64,000 nt of DNA from Polaromonas sp. AET17H-212 (GCF_002379085.1 NZ_NBZW01000002.1:248001-312000), one strand, 5' to 3'. Numbered from the stretch's first letter, positions 7,884 through 18,118 are shown. Notes: generated by a model not told the origin, from the letters alone. Numbers and translations: made by a program.

Positions 7884-9052
7884 ACGCCGCCATCACCGCC
7901 ATTACCGCCCTGCCAGGCAGTTTCAAACCCAAAAAATCGGTCGCGCTGTCGGGCGTGACTGCCGGCAACACCGCGCTGTGCAGCGTCGGCAAAACCGGCA
8001 ACGATCTGCATTACCGCGGTTATGACATCCTGGACATGGCCGATGTCTGCGAGTTCGAGGAAATCGCGCACCTGCTGGTGCATGGCAAGCTGCCCAACAG
8101 CGCCGAGCTGCGGGCCTACAAAACCCGGCTCAAGGCCTTGCGCGGCCTGCCCGCCAGCGTGAAGGAGGCGCTGGAGCACCTGCCCGCGTCAAGCCACCCG
8201 ATGGACGTGATGCGCACCGGCGTCTCGGCACTGGGCTGCGTGCTGCCCGAAAAAGACGAGCACGGCACACCCGGCGCGCGTGACATTGCCGACCGGCTGA
8301 TGGCGTCGCTGGGCTCCATGCTGCTGTACTGGTACCACTGGTCCACGCAGGGCCGCCGCATCGTGGTCGAAACCGATGACGATTCCATAGGCGCGCACTT
8401 TCTGCATTTGCTGCACGGGCAAAAACCGTCGGCAAGCTGGGAGCGTGCCATGCACACCTCGCTCAACCTCTATGCCGAGCATGAGTTCAACGCCTCCACC
8501 TTCACCAGCCGCGTGATTGCCGGCACCGGCTCGGACGTCTACTCGGCCATCACTGGCGCCATAGGCGCGCTGCGCGGCCCCAAGCATGGCGGCGCCAACG
8601 AGGTGGCGTTTGAAACCCAGAAACGCTACGACTCACCCGACGAAGCCGAGGCCGACATTCGCCGCCGCGTCGAAGCCAAGGAAGTGGTGATCGGCTTTGG
8701 CCACCCGGTCTACACCGTGTCCGATCCGCGCAACGAGGTGATCAAGCGCGTGGCCAAACAGCTGTCGCAAGAGGCTGGCTCCATGAAGATGTTCAACATC
8801 GCCGAGCGGCTGGAAACCGTGATGTGGGAGGTGAAAAAGATGTTCCCCAACCTCGACTGGTTCAGCGCCGTCAGCTACCACATGATGGGCGTGCCCACGG
8901 CCATGTTCACGCCGCTGTTCGTGATCGCACGCACCTCGGGCTGGGCCGCCCACATCATCGAGCAGCGCCTCGACAACAAGATCATTCGCCCCAGCGCCCA
9001 CTACACCGGGCCTGACGACCTGGCTTTCGTGCCGATTGCCGAGCGCGTCTGA
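7880..9052 (+). CDS. prpC: 2-methylcitrate synthase
   Basis: The 390-residue protein is a full-length citrate-synthase-family enzyme. Active-site motifs are GPKHGGANE and GFGHPVY (the two catalytic histidine regions) and the C-terminal [13 protein letters not shown]. It would condense propionyl-CoA with oxaloacetate to 2-methylcitrate. The family also has citrate synthase activity, but the neighbouring prpD and PrpB-like genes make the methylcitrate role much more likely. A good ribosome-binding site (GGAG) stands seven bases before ATG 7880, inside the end of the thioesterase gene. Confidence 0.93.
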   Translation: MNAAITAITALPGSFKPKKSVALSGVTAGNTALCSVGKTGNDLHYRGYDILDMADVCEFEEIAHLLVHGKLPNSAELRAYKTRLKALRGLPASVKEALEHLPASSHPMDVMRTGVSALGCVLPEKDEHGTPGARDIADRLMASLGSMLLYWYHWSTQGRRIVVETDDDSIGAHFLHLLHGQKPSASWERAMHTSLNLYAEHEFNASTFTSRVIAGTGSDVYSAITGAIGALRGPKHGGANEVAFETQKRYDSPDEAEADIRRRVEAKEVVIGFGHPVYTVSDPRNEVIKRVAKQLSQEAGSMKMFNIAERLETVMWEVKKMFPNLDWFSAVSYHMMGVPTAMFTPLFVIARTSGWAAHIIEQRLDNKIIRPSAHYTGPDDLAFVPIAERV

Positions 9053-9091
9053 ATTTTTTCATTTCTCTCACTCCATCAACCACCCGCACAC

Positions 9092-10543
9092 ATGTCCGCA
9101 CACATCAGCAACGTTCGCCCTGAATGGGACCCCGTCATCGTCGATATCGTCGATTACGCCCTCCACTACACCGTCAAGTCGGCCCTCGCCTACGACACGG
9201 CGCGCAACATCCTCATTGACACATTGGGCTGCGGCCTGGAAGCGCTGGAATACCCGGCTGCCTGCAAACTGCTGGGCCCCGTCGTCAAAGGCACGGTGGT
9301 TCCCAACGGGGCCAAGGTGCCGGGCACCCAGTTTCAGCTTGACCCGGTGCAGGCCGCCTTCAACATCGGTGCGCTGATCCGCTGGCTGGACTTCAACGAC
9401 ACCTGGCTGGCGGCAGAGTGGGGCCATCCCAGCGACAACCTGGGCGGCATATTGGCCGTGGCCGACTGGCTTAGCCGCAACGCCGTGGCCGCCGGCAAGC
9501 CGCCGCTCACCATGCATGCCGTACTCACGGCCATCATCAAGGCGCACGAAATCCAGGGCGTGATCGCGCTGGAAAACTCCTTCAACAAGGTCGGGCTGGA
9601 CCACGTGCTGCTGGTCAAGGTCGCGTCCACGGCCGTGGTGTCGCAACTGCTGGGTTTGAGCCGCGACGAAACCCTGGCGGCCGTGTCGCTGGCCTGGGTC
9701 GATGGCCAAAGCCTGCGCACCTACCGCCATGCGCCCAACGCCGGCAGCCGCAAGAGCTGGGCCGCGGGCGATGCCACCAGCCGGGCCGTGCGCCTGGCGC
9801 TGATTGCGCAGACCGGCGAAATGGGCTACCCGTCGGCGCTCACGGCCAAGACCTGGGGCTTTTACGACGTGCTGTTCAAGGGCCAGGCCTTCAAGTTCCA
9901 GCGGCCCTACGGCAGCTATGTGTCGGAAAACGTGCTGTTCAAGATCAGCTTTCCGGCCGAGTTTCACAGCCAGACGGCGGTGGAAGCCGCCGTCACGCTG
10001 CACCAGCAGCTTAAGGCGGCGGGCAAGCGGGTCGAGGACATCGAACGGATCACCATCCGCACGCACGAAGCCTGCATCCGCATCATCGACAAACAGGGGC
10101 CCCTGAACAACGAGGCCGACCGCGACCACTGCATCCAGTACATGGTGGCCGTGCCGCTGATCTTTGGCAACCTGACTGCGGCCGACTACGAGGACAGCGT
10201 GGCGGCGGATCCGCGCATTGACGCCTTGCGGGCCAGGATCCATTGCGTGGAAGACAGCCGCTACACCAGCGACTACCACGACCCGGAAAAACGCAGCATC
10301 GCCAATGCGCTGACGGTGGCATTCAAGGACGGCAGCAGCTTTCCCGAAGTCGCGGTCGAATACCCCATCGGCCACAAGCGCCGCCGCGCCGACGGCATTC
10401 CGCTGCTCGAAGCCAAGTTCCGCACCAACCTGGCGCGGCGCTTTCCGAAAAAGCAGCAGGAGGCAATTCTGGCCGTGAGCCTGGACCAGAAAAAGCTGGA
10501 AGCCATGCCAGTGCACGAGTACGTCGACCTCTACGTGATCTGA
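9092..10543 (+). CDS. prpD: 2-methylcitrate dehydratase
   Basis: The 483-residue protein matches MmgE/PrpD dehydratases over its whole length, with typical blocks such as RWLDFNDTW, EWGHPSDNLGGILA and the SWAAGDATSRAV region. It removes water from 2-methylcitrate. No acnD/prpF pair is present, which fits the pathway version that uses PrpD and relies on a host aconitase for rehydration. Confidence 0.93.
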   Translation: MSAHISNVRPEWDPVIVDIVDYALHYTVKSALAYDTARNILIDTLGCGLEALEYPAACKLLGPVVKGTVVPNGAKVPGTQFQLDPVQAAFNIGALIRWLDFNDTWLAAEWGHPSDNLGGILAVADWLSRNAVAAGKPPLTMHAVLTAIIKAHEIQGVIALENSFNKVGLDHVLLVKVASTAVVSQLLGLSRDETLAAVSLAWVDGQSLRTYRHAPNAGSRKSWAAGDATSRAVRLALIAQTGEMGYPSALTAKTWGFYDVLFKGQAFKFQRPYGSYVSENVLFKISFPAEFHSQTAVEAAVTLHQQLKAAGKRVEDIERITIRTHEACIRIIDKQGPLNNEADRDHCIQYMVAVPLIFGNLTAADYEDSVAADPRIDALRARIHCVEDSRYTSDYHDPEKRSIANALTVAFKDGSSFPEVAVEYPIGHKRRRADGIPLLEAKFRTNLARRFPKKQQEAILAVSLDQKKLEAMPVHEYVDLYVI

Positions 10544-10545
10544 AC

Positions 10546-11406
10546 ATGGGAACCAAACAACAACTGCGCGCACTCGCCGAAGCCCGCCGCGGCGTGCTGG
10601 TGCCGGGCGCCTTCAATGCACTCTCGGCCCGGGTCATTGAAGACCTCGGTTTTGAGGCGATTTACGTCACCGGCGCCGGCGTGACGAATATGTGGCTCGG
10701 CCTGCCCGACCAGGGCTTCATGGGCCTGGCCGAGATCGCCGACCACACGGCGCGCATTCGCGACGCGGTGCAGCTGCCGCTGATCGTCGATGCCGACACC
10801 GGCTTTGGCAACGCCCTCAACGTGCGCCACACGGTGCGCGTGCTGGAAAGGGCCGGCGCCGACTGCATCCAGCTGGAAGACCAGGTAGCGCCCAAGCGTT
10901 GCGGGCATTTTGCAGGCAAGGAAGTGATTTCCTGCGAAGAAATGGTGGGCAAGATCAAGGCCGCAGTGGATGCACGCCACGACCCCGACCTGCTCATCAT
11001 GGCGCGCACCGATGCCTGCGCGGTGCACGGCTTCGAAGCTGCGATCGAGCGCGCGCACAAGTTCGGCGAAGCGGGGGCCGACATCCTGTTCGTCGAGGCC
11101 GTGACGACGGCCGATGAAATCCGCGCGCTGCCGCAGCGTTTGCCCAAGCCCCAGCTGATGAACATGGTGATAGGCGGCAAAACGCCTATCTTCGGCACCG
11201 ACGAGCTGGCCGGGCTGGGCTACGGCATCGTGCTGTATGCCAACGCCGCACTGCAGGGCGCGCTGGCGGGCATGCAGAAAGCCCTGACCGTGCTGCGTGA
11301 CACCCGGCGTATTGACGAAGACCCGGCGCTGGTCGTACCGTTTGCTGAACGGCAGCGGCTGGTGAACAAGCCCTTGTACGACGCGCTGGAGCGCCAATAC
11401 ACCTGA
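10546..11406 (+). CDS. prpB: Isocitrate lyase/PEP mutase-family enzyme, probable methylisocitrate lyase
   Basis: The 286-residue barrel protein carries VDADTGFG (81-88) and [11 protein letters not shown] (111-121), with the catalytic cysteine at 119. It would cleave 2-methylisocitrate to pyruvate and succinate. The N-terminal sequence is nearer to the broad oxaloacetate-decarboxylase/dimethylmalate-lyase branch than to textbook PrpB, so the substrate is inferred from its place after prpC and prpD. ATG 10546, three bases after the prpD stop, is preferred over an upstream in-frame start inside prpD. Confidence 0.8.
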   Translation: MGTKQQLRALAEARRGVLVPGAFNALSARVIEDLGFEAIYVTGAGVTNMWLGLPDQGFMGLAEIADHTARIRDAVQLPLIVDADTGFGNALNVRHTVRVLERAGADCIQLEDQVAPKRCGHFAGKEVISCEEMVGKIKAAVDARHDPDLLIMARTDACAVHGFEAAIERAHKFGEAGADILFVEAVTTADEIRALPQRLPKPQLMNMVIGGKTPIFGTDELAGLGYGIVLYANAALQGALAGMQKALTVLRDTRRIDEDPALVVPFAERQRLVNKPLYDALERQYT

Positions 11407-11453
11407 ATGACAAGCCTTTTAGGCCTCTAGCCCATATTGAATGGGTGCAAGCA

Positions 11454-11470
11454 GCTATTAAATTAATAGC
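11454..11470. repeat. Inverted repeat in prpB-mmsA gap
   Basis: GCTATTA, AAT, TAATAGC is a perfect 7-bp stem. AT-rich GCTAT...ATAGC hairpins preceded by GCAAGCAGC-like sequence are common between genes in Comamonadaceae. It may attenuate transcription or end prpB mRNA; no long T run follows. It marks the cargo as Comamonadaceae-type DNA. Confidence 0.45.
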
Positions 11471-11495
11471 AATTTCATATCAACAGGAGACAAGC

Positions 11496-13001
11496 ATGAA
11501 CACCATCCCCACCGTCAAGCTGCTGATAGGCGGCCAGTTCGTCGAATCGGAAACCACCGAGTGGCGCAACATCGTCAACCCCGCCACCCAGCAGGTGCTG
11601 GCGCGCGTGCCCATGGCCACCCGCGCAGAAGTCGATGCCGCCGTCGCCGCCGGCAAGCTGGCCTTTAAAACCTGGCGCCACACCCCCATCGGCGTGCGTG
11701 CCCGCATCTTTTTGAAATACCAGCAACTGATCCGCGAACACATGAAGGAAGTGGCCGCCATTCTCACGGCCGAGCAGGGCAAGACCCTGCCCGATGCCGA
11801 GGGCGACATCTTCCGCGGGCTGGAAGTGGTGGAACATGCCGCCAACATCGGCAACCTGCAGATGGGCGAGCTGGCCAACAACGTGGCCACCGGCGTTGAC
11901 ACCTACACCGTGCAGCAGCCGCTGGGCGTCTGCGCGGGTATCACGCCCTTCAACTTCCCGGCCATGATTCCGCTGTGGATGTTCCCGATGGCGATTGCCT
12001 GCGGCAACACCTTTGTGCTCAAGCCGTCCGAACAAGACCCGATGAGCACCATGCGCCTGGTCGAGCTGGCCATTGAGGCCGGCATTCCGCCCGGCGTGCT
12101 CAATGTGGTGCACGGCGGCGAAGAGGTGGTCAACGCGATTTGTGACCATGCCGACATCAAGGCCGTGTCCTTTGTCGGCTCCACGCGCGTGGGCACCCAT
12201 GTTTACCACCGCGCCTCGCAGGCGGGCAAGCGCGTGCAGTGCATGATGGGCGCAAAAAACCACGCCATCATCCTGCCCGACGCACACAAGGAGCAGACGC
12301 TGAACAATCTGATTGGCGCGGGGTTCGGGGCCGCAGGCCAGCGCTGCATGGCGGTGTCGGTCGCCATCCTGGTGGGCGAGGCCCGGAAATGGATTCCTGA
12401 GCTGGTCGAGCGCGCCCAGAAATTGGTGATTGGCAATGGGGCCGCGGCCGGCACCGATGTCGGGCCCGTGATTTCCTGCGCCGCGAAAGAGCGCGTGGAA
12501 AGCCTGATCGCGCAAGGTGTGGCCGAAGGGGCGACGCTGGATCTCGACGGCCGCCAGCCGCCGCTGGATGGGGGTGTGCGTGAAGGCAATTTCGTCGGCC
12601 CCACCATCTTCTCGGGCGTCAAGCCCGGCATGGCCATCTACGACCAGGAAATCTTTGGCCCGGTGCTGTGCATTGCAGAGGCTGCCAGCCTGGACGAGGC
12701 GATTGCCCTGATCAACGCCAACCCCAACGGCAACGGCACGGCGCTGTTCACCCAGTCGGGGGCGGCGGCGCGCAAGTTCCAGGAAGAGGTCGACGTGGGC
12801 CAGGTCGGCATCAACGTGCCGATTCCGGTGCCGGTGCCGCTGTTCTCGTTCACCGGCTCGCGCGCCTCCAAGCTCGGTGACCTCGGGCCCTACGGCAAGC
12901 AGGTGGTGCTGTTCTACACCCAGACCAAAACCATCACCGAGCGCTGGTTTGACGACAGCAGCGTGGCCGGTGCGGTCAACACCACCATCAGCCTGCGGTA
13001 G
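11496..13001 (+). CDS. mmsA: Methylmalonate-semialdehyde dehydrogenase (CoA-acylating)
   Basis: The 501-residue aldehyde dehydrogenase has [21 protein letters not shown] (about 151-171), [10 protein letters not shown] (about 224-233) and the active cysteine in GQRCMAVS (Cys284), all typical of the CoA-acylating MmsA subgroup. It turns methylmalonate semialdehyde into propionyl-CoA, which PrpC next door can use. ATG 11496 has AGGAG nine bases upstream; the longer frame from 11445 begins in the inverted repeat and is rejected. Confidence 0.93.
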   Translation: MNTIPTVKLLIGGQFVESETTEWRNIVNPATQQVLARVPMATRAEVDAAVAAGKLAFKTWRHTPIGVRARIFLKYQQLIREHMKEVAAILTAEQGKTLPDAEGDIFRGLEVVEHAANIGNLQMGELANNVATGVDTYTVQQPLGVCAGITPFNFPAMIPLWMFPMAIACGNTFVLKPSEQDPMSTMRLVELAIEAGIPPGVLNVVHGGEEVVNAICDHADIKAVSFVGSTRVGTHVYHRASQAGKRVQCMMGAKNHAIILPDAHKEQTLNNLIGAGFGAAGQRCMAVSVAILVGEARKWIPELVERAQKLVIGNGAAAGTDVGPVISCAAKERVESLIAQGVAEGATLDLDGRQPPLDGGVREGNFVGPTIFSGVKPGMAIYDQEIFGPVLCIAEAASLDEAIALINANPNGNGTALFTQSGAAARKFQEEVDVGQVGINVPIPVPVPLFSFTGSRASKLGDLGPYGKQVVLFYTQTKTITERWFDDSSVAGAVNTTISLR

Positions 13002-13008
13002 GCCCCGG

Positions 13009-14178
13009 ATGAACTTCGAACTGTCGGACGAGCAGCGCGCCTATCAGCACAGCGCGCGCGACTTCGCTGCGGGCGAGTTCGCACCGCATGCGGCGCGCTG
13101 GGACGCCGAAGGCATCTTCCCGCGCGAGGCGCTGGCCGCGGCGGGCCGGCTCGGTTTTTGCGGCCTGTACGCCGACGAGCGTTACGGCGGCCTGGGCCTG
13201 CCGCGGCTCGACGCGACGCTGGTGTTTGAAGAGCTGGCCGCGGCCTGCCCTTCGACCACGGCCTACCTGACGATTCACAACATGGCGACCTGGATGGTGA
13301 CGTGCTGGGCCAGCCCCGAGCTGGCGCAGGCCTGGGGGCCGCTGCTAAGCAGCGGCGAAAAGCTCGCCTCTTACTGCCTGACCGAGCCCGGCGCGGGATC
13401 GGACGCCGCCGCGCTGCGCACCACCGCCCAGCGCGAGGGTGATCACTATGTGCTCAACGGCAGCAAGGCCTTCATCTCGGGCGCCGGTGCGACCGATGTG
13501 CTGGTGGTCATGGCGCGCAGCGGCGGCGCAGGCGCGGCCGGCATTTCGGCGCTGCTGGTACCGGCCGACACGCCCGGCATCAGCTTTGGCCGCAAGGAAG
13601 AAAAAATGGGCTGGAACAGCCAGCCCACGCGCACCATCGCCTTTGACAACGTGCGGGTGCCGATCAACCATTTGCTGGGCGAGGAGGACGAGGGTTTTCG
13701 CATCGCCATGAAGGGGCTGGACGGCGGGCGCATCAACATCGCCACCTGCTCGGTCGGCGCGGCGCAGGGTGCGCTGGACGCAGCGCGGCGCTACATGCAT
13801 GAGCGCAGCCAGTTCAAGCGCAAGCTCAGCAGTTTTCAGGCCCTGCAGTTCAAGATTGCCGACATGGCGACCGAGCTGGTGGCCGCGCGCCAGATGGTGC
13901 GGCTGGCCGCATCCCGGCTCGATGCCGGAGTGCCGCAGGCGACTGTGTACTGCGCCATGGCCAAGCAGTTTGCCACCGACATTGGCTTTCGCGTCTGCAA
14001 CGAGGCGCTGCAAATCCACGGCGGCTACGGCTACACCCGCGAGTACCCACTGGAGCGCTACCTGCGCGATGCCCGCGTGCACCAGATCGTTGAAGGCACC
14101 AACGAAATCATGCGCGTGATCGTCTCGCGCCGCATGCTGGAAACCGACAACACAGACCATACCGAGGAGATCCGATGA
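13009..14178 (+). CDS. Acyl-CoA dehydrogenase (probable isobutyryl-CoA dehydrogenase)
   Basis: The 389-residue flavoprotein shows CLTEPGAGSDAAALRT (FAD and substrate binding), the R-S-Q-F-K-R motif and the C-terminal QIHGGYGYTREYPLERYLRD. EGTNEIMR follows, whose first Glu is the usual catalytic base of short-chain acyl-CoA dehydrogenases. The neighbours (mmsA, 3-hydroxyisobutyryl-CoA hydrolase, mmsB) make isobutyryl-CoA to methacrylyl-CoA the likely reaction. The stop overlaps the next start. Confidence 0.88.
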   Translation: MNFELSDEQRAYQHSARDFAAGEFAPHAARWDAEGIFPREALAAAGRLGFCGLYADERYGGLGLPRLDATLVFEELAAACPSTTAYLTIHNMATWMVTCWASPELAQAWGPLLSSGEKLASYCLTEPGAGSDAAALRTTAQREGDHYVLNGSKAFISGAGATDVLVVMARSGGAGAAGISALLVPADTPGISFGRKEEKMGWNSQPTRTIAFDNVRVPINHLLGEEDEGFRIAMKGLDGGRINIATCSVGAAQGALDAARRYMHERSQFKRKLSSFQALQFKIADMATELVAARQMVRLAASRLDAGVPQATVYCAMAKQFATDIGFRVCNEALQIHGGYGYTREYPLERYLRDARVHQIVEGTNEIMRVIVSRRMLETDNTDHTEEIR

Positions 14179-14963
14179 GCCCAACAACTTACGCAGGCCT
14201 GCAACTGGAACTGCGCGGTCACACCGCCGTGCTGACCCTGGCCAACCCGCCCGCCAACACCTGGACAGCACAAAGCCTGGCCGCACTCACGCGACTGGTG
14301 AGCGAGCTGAACGCCAGGCGCGATATCTACAGCCTGGTCGTCACCGGCCAGGGCGAGAAGTTTTTTTCGGCCGGCGCCGACCTGAAGCTGTTTGCCGACG
14401 GCGACAAGGCCGTGGCACGCGAGATAGCGCGCCGCTTCGGCGAAGCGTTTGAGGCGCTGTCCGGTTTTCGCGGCCTGTCGATTGCCGCGATCAACGGCTA
14501 TGCCATGGGCGGCGGTCTCGAATGCGCGCTGGCCTGCGACCTGCGCATCGCCGAGGAACAGGCGCAGATGGCCTTGCCCGAGGCCGCCGTGGGTCTCTTG
14601 CCCTGCGCGGGTGGCACGCAGTGGCTGAGCTGGCTGGTCGGCGAGGGCTGGGCCAAGCGCATGGTGCTGTGCGGCGAGCGCGTGGACGCGGCCACCGCGC
14701 TGCGCATCGGCCTGGTCGAAGAAGTCGTGCCGCGCGGCCAGGCGCTGGCGCAGGCCCTGCTGCTGGCCCAGCGCGTGGAAAAACAAAGCCCGACCAGCGT
14801 GGCCGCCTGCAAGCGCCTGATTCAGGGCGCGCGCACGCAGTCGCCCACGGCCACCCTGGTGGCCGAGCGCGAGGCTTTTGTCGACTTGTTTGACAGCCAG
14901 GACCAGCGCGAAGGCGTGAGCGCCTTTCTGGCCAAGCGCGCGCCGGTCTGGCGTAACGCCTGA
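14175..14963 (+). CDS. Enoyl-CoA hydratase
   Basis: The 262-residue crotonase-fold protein has FFSAGADLK (oxyanion hole) and NGYAMGGGLECALACDLRIAE (second oxyanion-hole helix) as in classical hydratases. Its expected role here is methacrylyl-CoA to 3-hydroxyisobutyryl-CoA. ATG 14175 overlaps the dehydrogenase stop. Confidence 0.88.
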   Translation: MSPTTYAGLQLELRGHTAVLTLANPPANTWTAQSLAALTRLVSELNARRDIYSLVVTGQGEKFFSAGADLKLFADGDKAVAREIARRFGEAFEALSGFRGLSIAAINGYAMGGGLECALACDLRIAEEQAQMALPEAAVGLLPCAGGTQWLSWLVGEGWAKRMVLCGERVDAATALRIGLVEEVVPRGQALAQALLLAQRVEKQSPTSVAACKRLIQGARTQSPTATLVAEREAFVDLFDSQDQREGVSAFLAKRAPVWRNA

Positions 14964-14964
14964 A

Positions 14965-16095
14965 ATGACCATGAAAGAAATGACGATGACCGACGTCGTC
15001 CTGTTTGACGAACTGCCCACGGCTTGCGGCCGGTGTTTTGGCCTGGCCACGCTCAATGCGCCCGCCACACTCAACGCCCTGTCCCTGCCCATGGTGCAGG
15101 CGCTGACACCGGCCCTGCGCGCCTGGGCGGTGGACCCCGGTATCGCCGGCGTGGTGCTGCAGGCCAGCGGCGACAAAGCCTTTTGCGCAGGCGGCGACCT
15201 GTGCGAGCTTTACCAGTCCATGCGCGACTGCGGCGCCGGCCCCAACCCCTATGCGCAGGGCTTCTTCGCGCAGGAATACCAGCTCGACCACCTGATCCAC
15301 CGCTACCCCAAGCCGCTGTTGTGCTGGGGCCAGGGCATTGTGATGGGCGGCGGCATCGGCCTGATGGCGGGTGCTTCGCACCGTGTGGTGACTTCTACCA
15401 GCAAGCTCGCCATGCCCGAAATCAGCATCGGCCTGTATCCCGACGTGGGCGGCAGCTGGTTCCTGCGCCGCATGCCTGGGCGCGTCGGCCTGTTCCTCGC
15501 GCTGACAGGCGCGCCACTCAACGCGGCGGATGCCCTGTTCTGCGGACTGGCCGATTTCTACCTGGGTAGCCAAAACCGGACGGATGTATTGAGCAGCATT
15601 GCAGCGGCGAACTGGCACGATGCTGCGGGCGACAACCGCGCAGCGTTGTCGCGCCTGCTGGCCGGGCAGGCGGCCCAGGACCTCCCGGAATCGAAACTGC
15701 GCCGGCATTTCGACCTGATCGACGAACTCATGGCCGGCGATGACCTTCTTGACATCGCACAGCGCCTGCGCAAGCTGCAAAGCGACGACGCCTGGTTGAT
15801 GACAGCCGCCGCCACCTTCGCCAAAGGCTCGCCGACCTCGGCGGCGCTGGTCTTCGAACTCTGGCGCCGCGTGCAGCGGCTTTCGCTGGCCGAGGTGTTC
15901 CGTCTCGAATACCGCGTGTCACTCGGCTGTTGCGCGCACCCTGACTTTGCCGAAGGCATACGCGCGCTGCTGATCGACAAGGACCGCAACCCGCACTGGA
16001 CGCCACAGACGCTGGAGCATGTCACGCCGGAGTGGATCAACGAGCACTTTGAACCCCGCTTCGCCGCACCCCATCCGCTGGCCGCGCTGGCCTGA
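14965..16095 (+). CDS. 3-hydroxyisobutyryl-CoA hydrolase (crotonase family)
   Basis: The protein is 376 residues, longer than simple hydratases and normal for this hydrolase group. FCAGGDLCELYQ and GQGIVMGGGIGLMAGASHRVVT build the active site, with PEISIGLYPDVGGSWFL after them and a C-terminal extension (VTPEWINEHF) typical of HIBCH. It frees 3-hydroxyisobutyrate for MmsB. Three in-frame ATGs lie within the first 8 codons, so the exact start could be 14965, 14980 or 14986. Confidence 0.88.
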   Translation: MTMKEMTMTDVVLFDELPTACGRCFGLATLNAPATLNALSLPMVQALTPALRAWAVDPGIAGVVLQASGDKAFCAGGDLCELYQSMRDCGAGPNPYAQGFFAQEYQLDHLIHRYPKPLLCWGQGIVMGGGIGLMAGASHRVVTSTSKLAMPEISIGLYPDVGGSWFLRRMPGRVGLFLALTGAPLNAADALFCGLADFYLGSQNRTDVLSSIAAANWHDAAGDNRAALSRLLAGQAAQDLPESKLRRHFDLIDELMAGDDLLDIAQRLRKLQSDDAWLMTAAATFAKGSPTSAALVFELWRRVQRLSLAEVFRLEYRVSLGCCAHPDFAEGIRALLIDKDRNPHWTPQTLEHVTPEWINEHFEPRFAAPHPLAALA

Positions 16096-16133
16096 AATCT
16101 GAACCCCCTTCAAACCATCCTGAGGAGACACAC

Positions 16134-17030
16134 ATGAAAATCGCATTCATTGGCTTGGGCAACATGGGCGCGCCCATGGCGCTGAACCTGCACAAGGCCG
16201 GCCACGAGGTGGCGGGCTTCGACCTGTCGGAAGATGCCTGCAAGCGGCTGGGCGAGGAGGGACTGCGGATTGCCGGCTCGGCCCAGGACGTGGTGCGTGG
16301 CGCCGAGGTCGTCATCAGCATGCTGCCAGCCAGTCAGCATGTGGAGTCGCTTTATTTTGGCAACGGCCAGCCCGGCCTGCTGAACCAGTTGCCCGCCGGC
16401 ACCCTGGTGATCGACTGCAGCACGATTGCCGCCGCCACTGCGCGCAAGGTGGCCGAGGGCGCCACCAAGCGGCAGATCGCCTGCATTGACGCGCCCGTGT
16501 CCGGTGGCACCGGTGGCGCCATCGCAGGCTCGCTGACCTTCATGGTTGGCGGCACGGCCGGGGATCTGGAGCGTGCGCGGCCTTTGCTGGAGAAGATGGG
16601 GCAAAACATTTTTCACGCGGGGGAGGCCGGTGCCGGCCAGACCGCCAAGATCTGCAACAACATGCTGCTGGGCATCCTTATGATCGGTACGTCGGAGGCG
16701 CTGGCACTGGGTGTGGCCAACGGGCTGGACCCCAAGGTGCTGTCGGAGATCATGCGCCGCAGCTCGGGCGGCAACTGGGCGCTGGAAAAGTACAACCCCT
16801 TGCCGGGTGTGATGGAAAATGCGCCCGCCTCGAAAAAGTACATGGGCGGTTTTGGCGCCGACCTCATGCTCAAGGACCTGGGCCTTGCGCAAGAAAATGC
16901 CACAGCCGTGCGCGCAGCCACACCGCTGGGCGGATTGGCGCGCAGCCTGTATGCCGCGCACAGCCTGGCCGGCGGCGGCGCGCTGGATTTCTCCAGCGTG
17001 ATCCGCTTGCTGCAAAAGCCACAGGTCTGA
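16134..17030 (+). CDS. mmsB: 3-hydroxyisobutyrate dehydrogenase
   Basis: The 298-residue protein begins with the NAD-binding motif IAFIGLGNMGAPMA. It has DAPVSGGTGGA for substrate binding and GAGQTAKICNNMLL with the catalytic lysine. It oxidises 3-hydroxyisobutyrate to methylmalonate semialdehyde, the substrate of MmsA. A strong ribosome-binding site (GAGGAG) precedes ATG 16134. It is the last gene of the run and is followed by a terminator. Confidence 0.93.
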   Translation: MKIAFIGLGNMGAPMALNLHKAGHEVAGFDLSEDACKRLGEEGLRIAGSAQDVVRGAEVVISMLPASQHVESLYFGNGQPGLLNQLPAGTLVIDCSTIAAATARKVAEGATKRQIACIDAPVSGGTGGAIAGSLTFMVGGTAGDLERARPLLEKMGQNIFHAGEAGAGQTAKICNNMLLGILMIGTSEALALGVANGLDPKVLSEIMRRSSGGNWALEKYNPLPGVMENAPASKKYMGGFGADLMLKDLGLAQENATAVRAATPLGGLARSLYAAHSLAGGGALDFSSVIRLLQKPQV

Positions 17031-17034
17031 AGTT

Positions 17035-17056
17035 GCTATCTTTTCGATAGCTTTTT
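17035..17056 (+). terminator. Rho-independent terminator after mmsB
   Basis: GCTATC, loop TTTTC, GATAGC is followed at once by five T. It lies five bases after the mmsB stop and ends the plus-strand catabolic run before the convergent metR gene. Confidence 0.75.
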
Positions 17057-17087
17057 GCGTCCGAGGAGAAAGGGCTGGAGCCGGATT

Positions 17088-18017
17088 TCATCCGTAGAGA
17101 AGCTCGATCTCGCTCAAGGTGAGGAAGCAGCTCTCGCGCGTGATGGCGACGAAGTCCGCGAGCCAGGGGCGCCCGGAGGTCGTGCTGGTGCAGGCCACGT
17201 AGAGGTGGCCGGTCAGGCCCTTGCGGCCCACCGGCCGCGCGGTCACGTAGCCGCGGTCCAGGTAGCTTTGTACTGCCCACAGCGGCAGCGTCGCGATGCC
17301 GCGGCCGCTGGCCACCAGTTGCAGCATGGCGATCGTCAGCTCGGTGGTGCGGCGCGCGGGCTTGATGCCTGCGGGCTCCAGCACCTGGCGCACCACGTCC
17401 AGCATGTCGTCGGGTACGGGGTAGGTGATGAGCGTTTCGTCCGCAAAGTCTTTTGCTACAAGATGTGGCTTGGCCGTGAGCGGGTGGTCATTGGCAAGCA
17501 GCGCCATTATCTCGAAGCGGAACAAGGGATGGAAGTCCACCGTTTCGCCGGCGTCCTGCTCCGACACGATGGCGATGTCGGCCCGGTCCTGCAGCACCAG
17601 CGCGATCGGGTCGGGGTGAAAGCCCGAGACGATGTCCAGCTCCACCTCGGGCCAGCGTTCCCGGAAGGCATCCATGGCGGGCATGAGCCAGTCGAAGCAG
17701 GTGTGACACTCCACGACGATGCGCAGTTGCCCCGCCAGACCCTGTGCAATGCGAGCCACGTCGCGCTCAGCCTCCTCCACCTGCGGCAGCACTGCATCGG
17801 CCAGGCCCAGCAGTCGCAGGCCGGTCGCGCTGAATTGTGGCGGCACCGACTTGCGTTCAAACAGCGTCACGCCATAACGCTCCTCCAGCAGCTTGACCTG
17901 GTGCGACAGTGCCGACTGTGTGAGATTGAGCAACTGCGCAGCCCGCACCAGACTGCCGGCATCGCGCAGCGCGACCAGCGTGCGCAAGTGGCGAATTTCA
18001 AGAACCGATTGTTGCAT
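17088..18017 (-). CDS. metR: MetR-like LysR-family regulator
   Basis: The 309-residue protein has a LysR winged helix-turn-helix at about 8-65 (FERKSVPPQFSATGLRLL) and the MetR-typical VECHTCFDWLMPAMDAFRERWPE at about 100-122, where homocysteine is thought to be sensed. It is divergent from metE across a 101-base gap, the classical metR-metE layout, and should activate metE when homocysteine accumulates. Confidence 0.9.
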   Translation of the reverse strand: MQQSVLEIRHLRTLVALRDAGSLVRAAQLLNLTQSALSHQVKLLEERYGVTLFERKSVPPQFSATGLRLLGLADAVLPQVEEAERDVARIAQGLAGQLRIVVECHTCFDWLMPAMDAFRERWPEVELDIVSGFHPDPIALVLQDRADIAIVSEQDAGETVDFHPLFRFEIMALLANDHPLTAKPHLVAKDFADETLITYPVPDDMLDVVRQVLEPAGIKPARRTTELTIAMLQLVASGRGIATLPLWAVQSYLDRGYVTARPVGRKGLTGHLYVACTSTTSGRPWLADFVAITRESCFLTLSEIELLYG

Positions 18018-18118
18018 TAGAATTTTTCATGTTGAATGGCCAAATGTTTCGCTTGAATAATATACTGGCTTGGCCGACCATGCTGTCCTGACTCCCAATC
18101 CATCACAAGAGGACCGGC
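18018..18118. promoter_or_regulatory. metR-metE divergent promoter region
   Basis: The AT-rich 101-base gap holds several TGAA/TTCA half sites (TTCATGTTGAA at 18027-18037 and TTGAAT near 18052) of the kind MetR uses, plus an AT-rich TAATATACT stretch near 18057-18065 that could be a metE -10. I could not fit a full TGAA-N5-TTCA site, so the details stay open. Confidence 0.4.
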
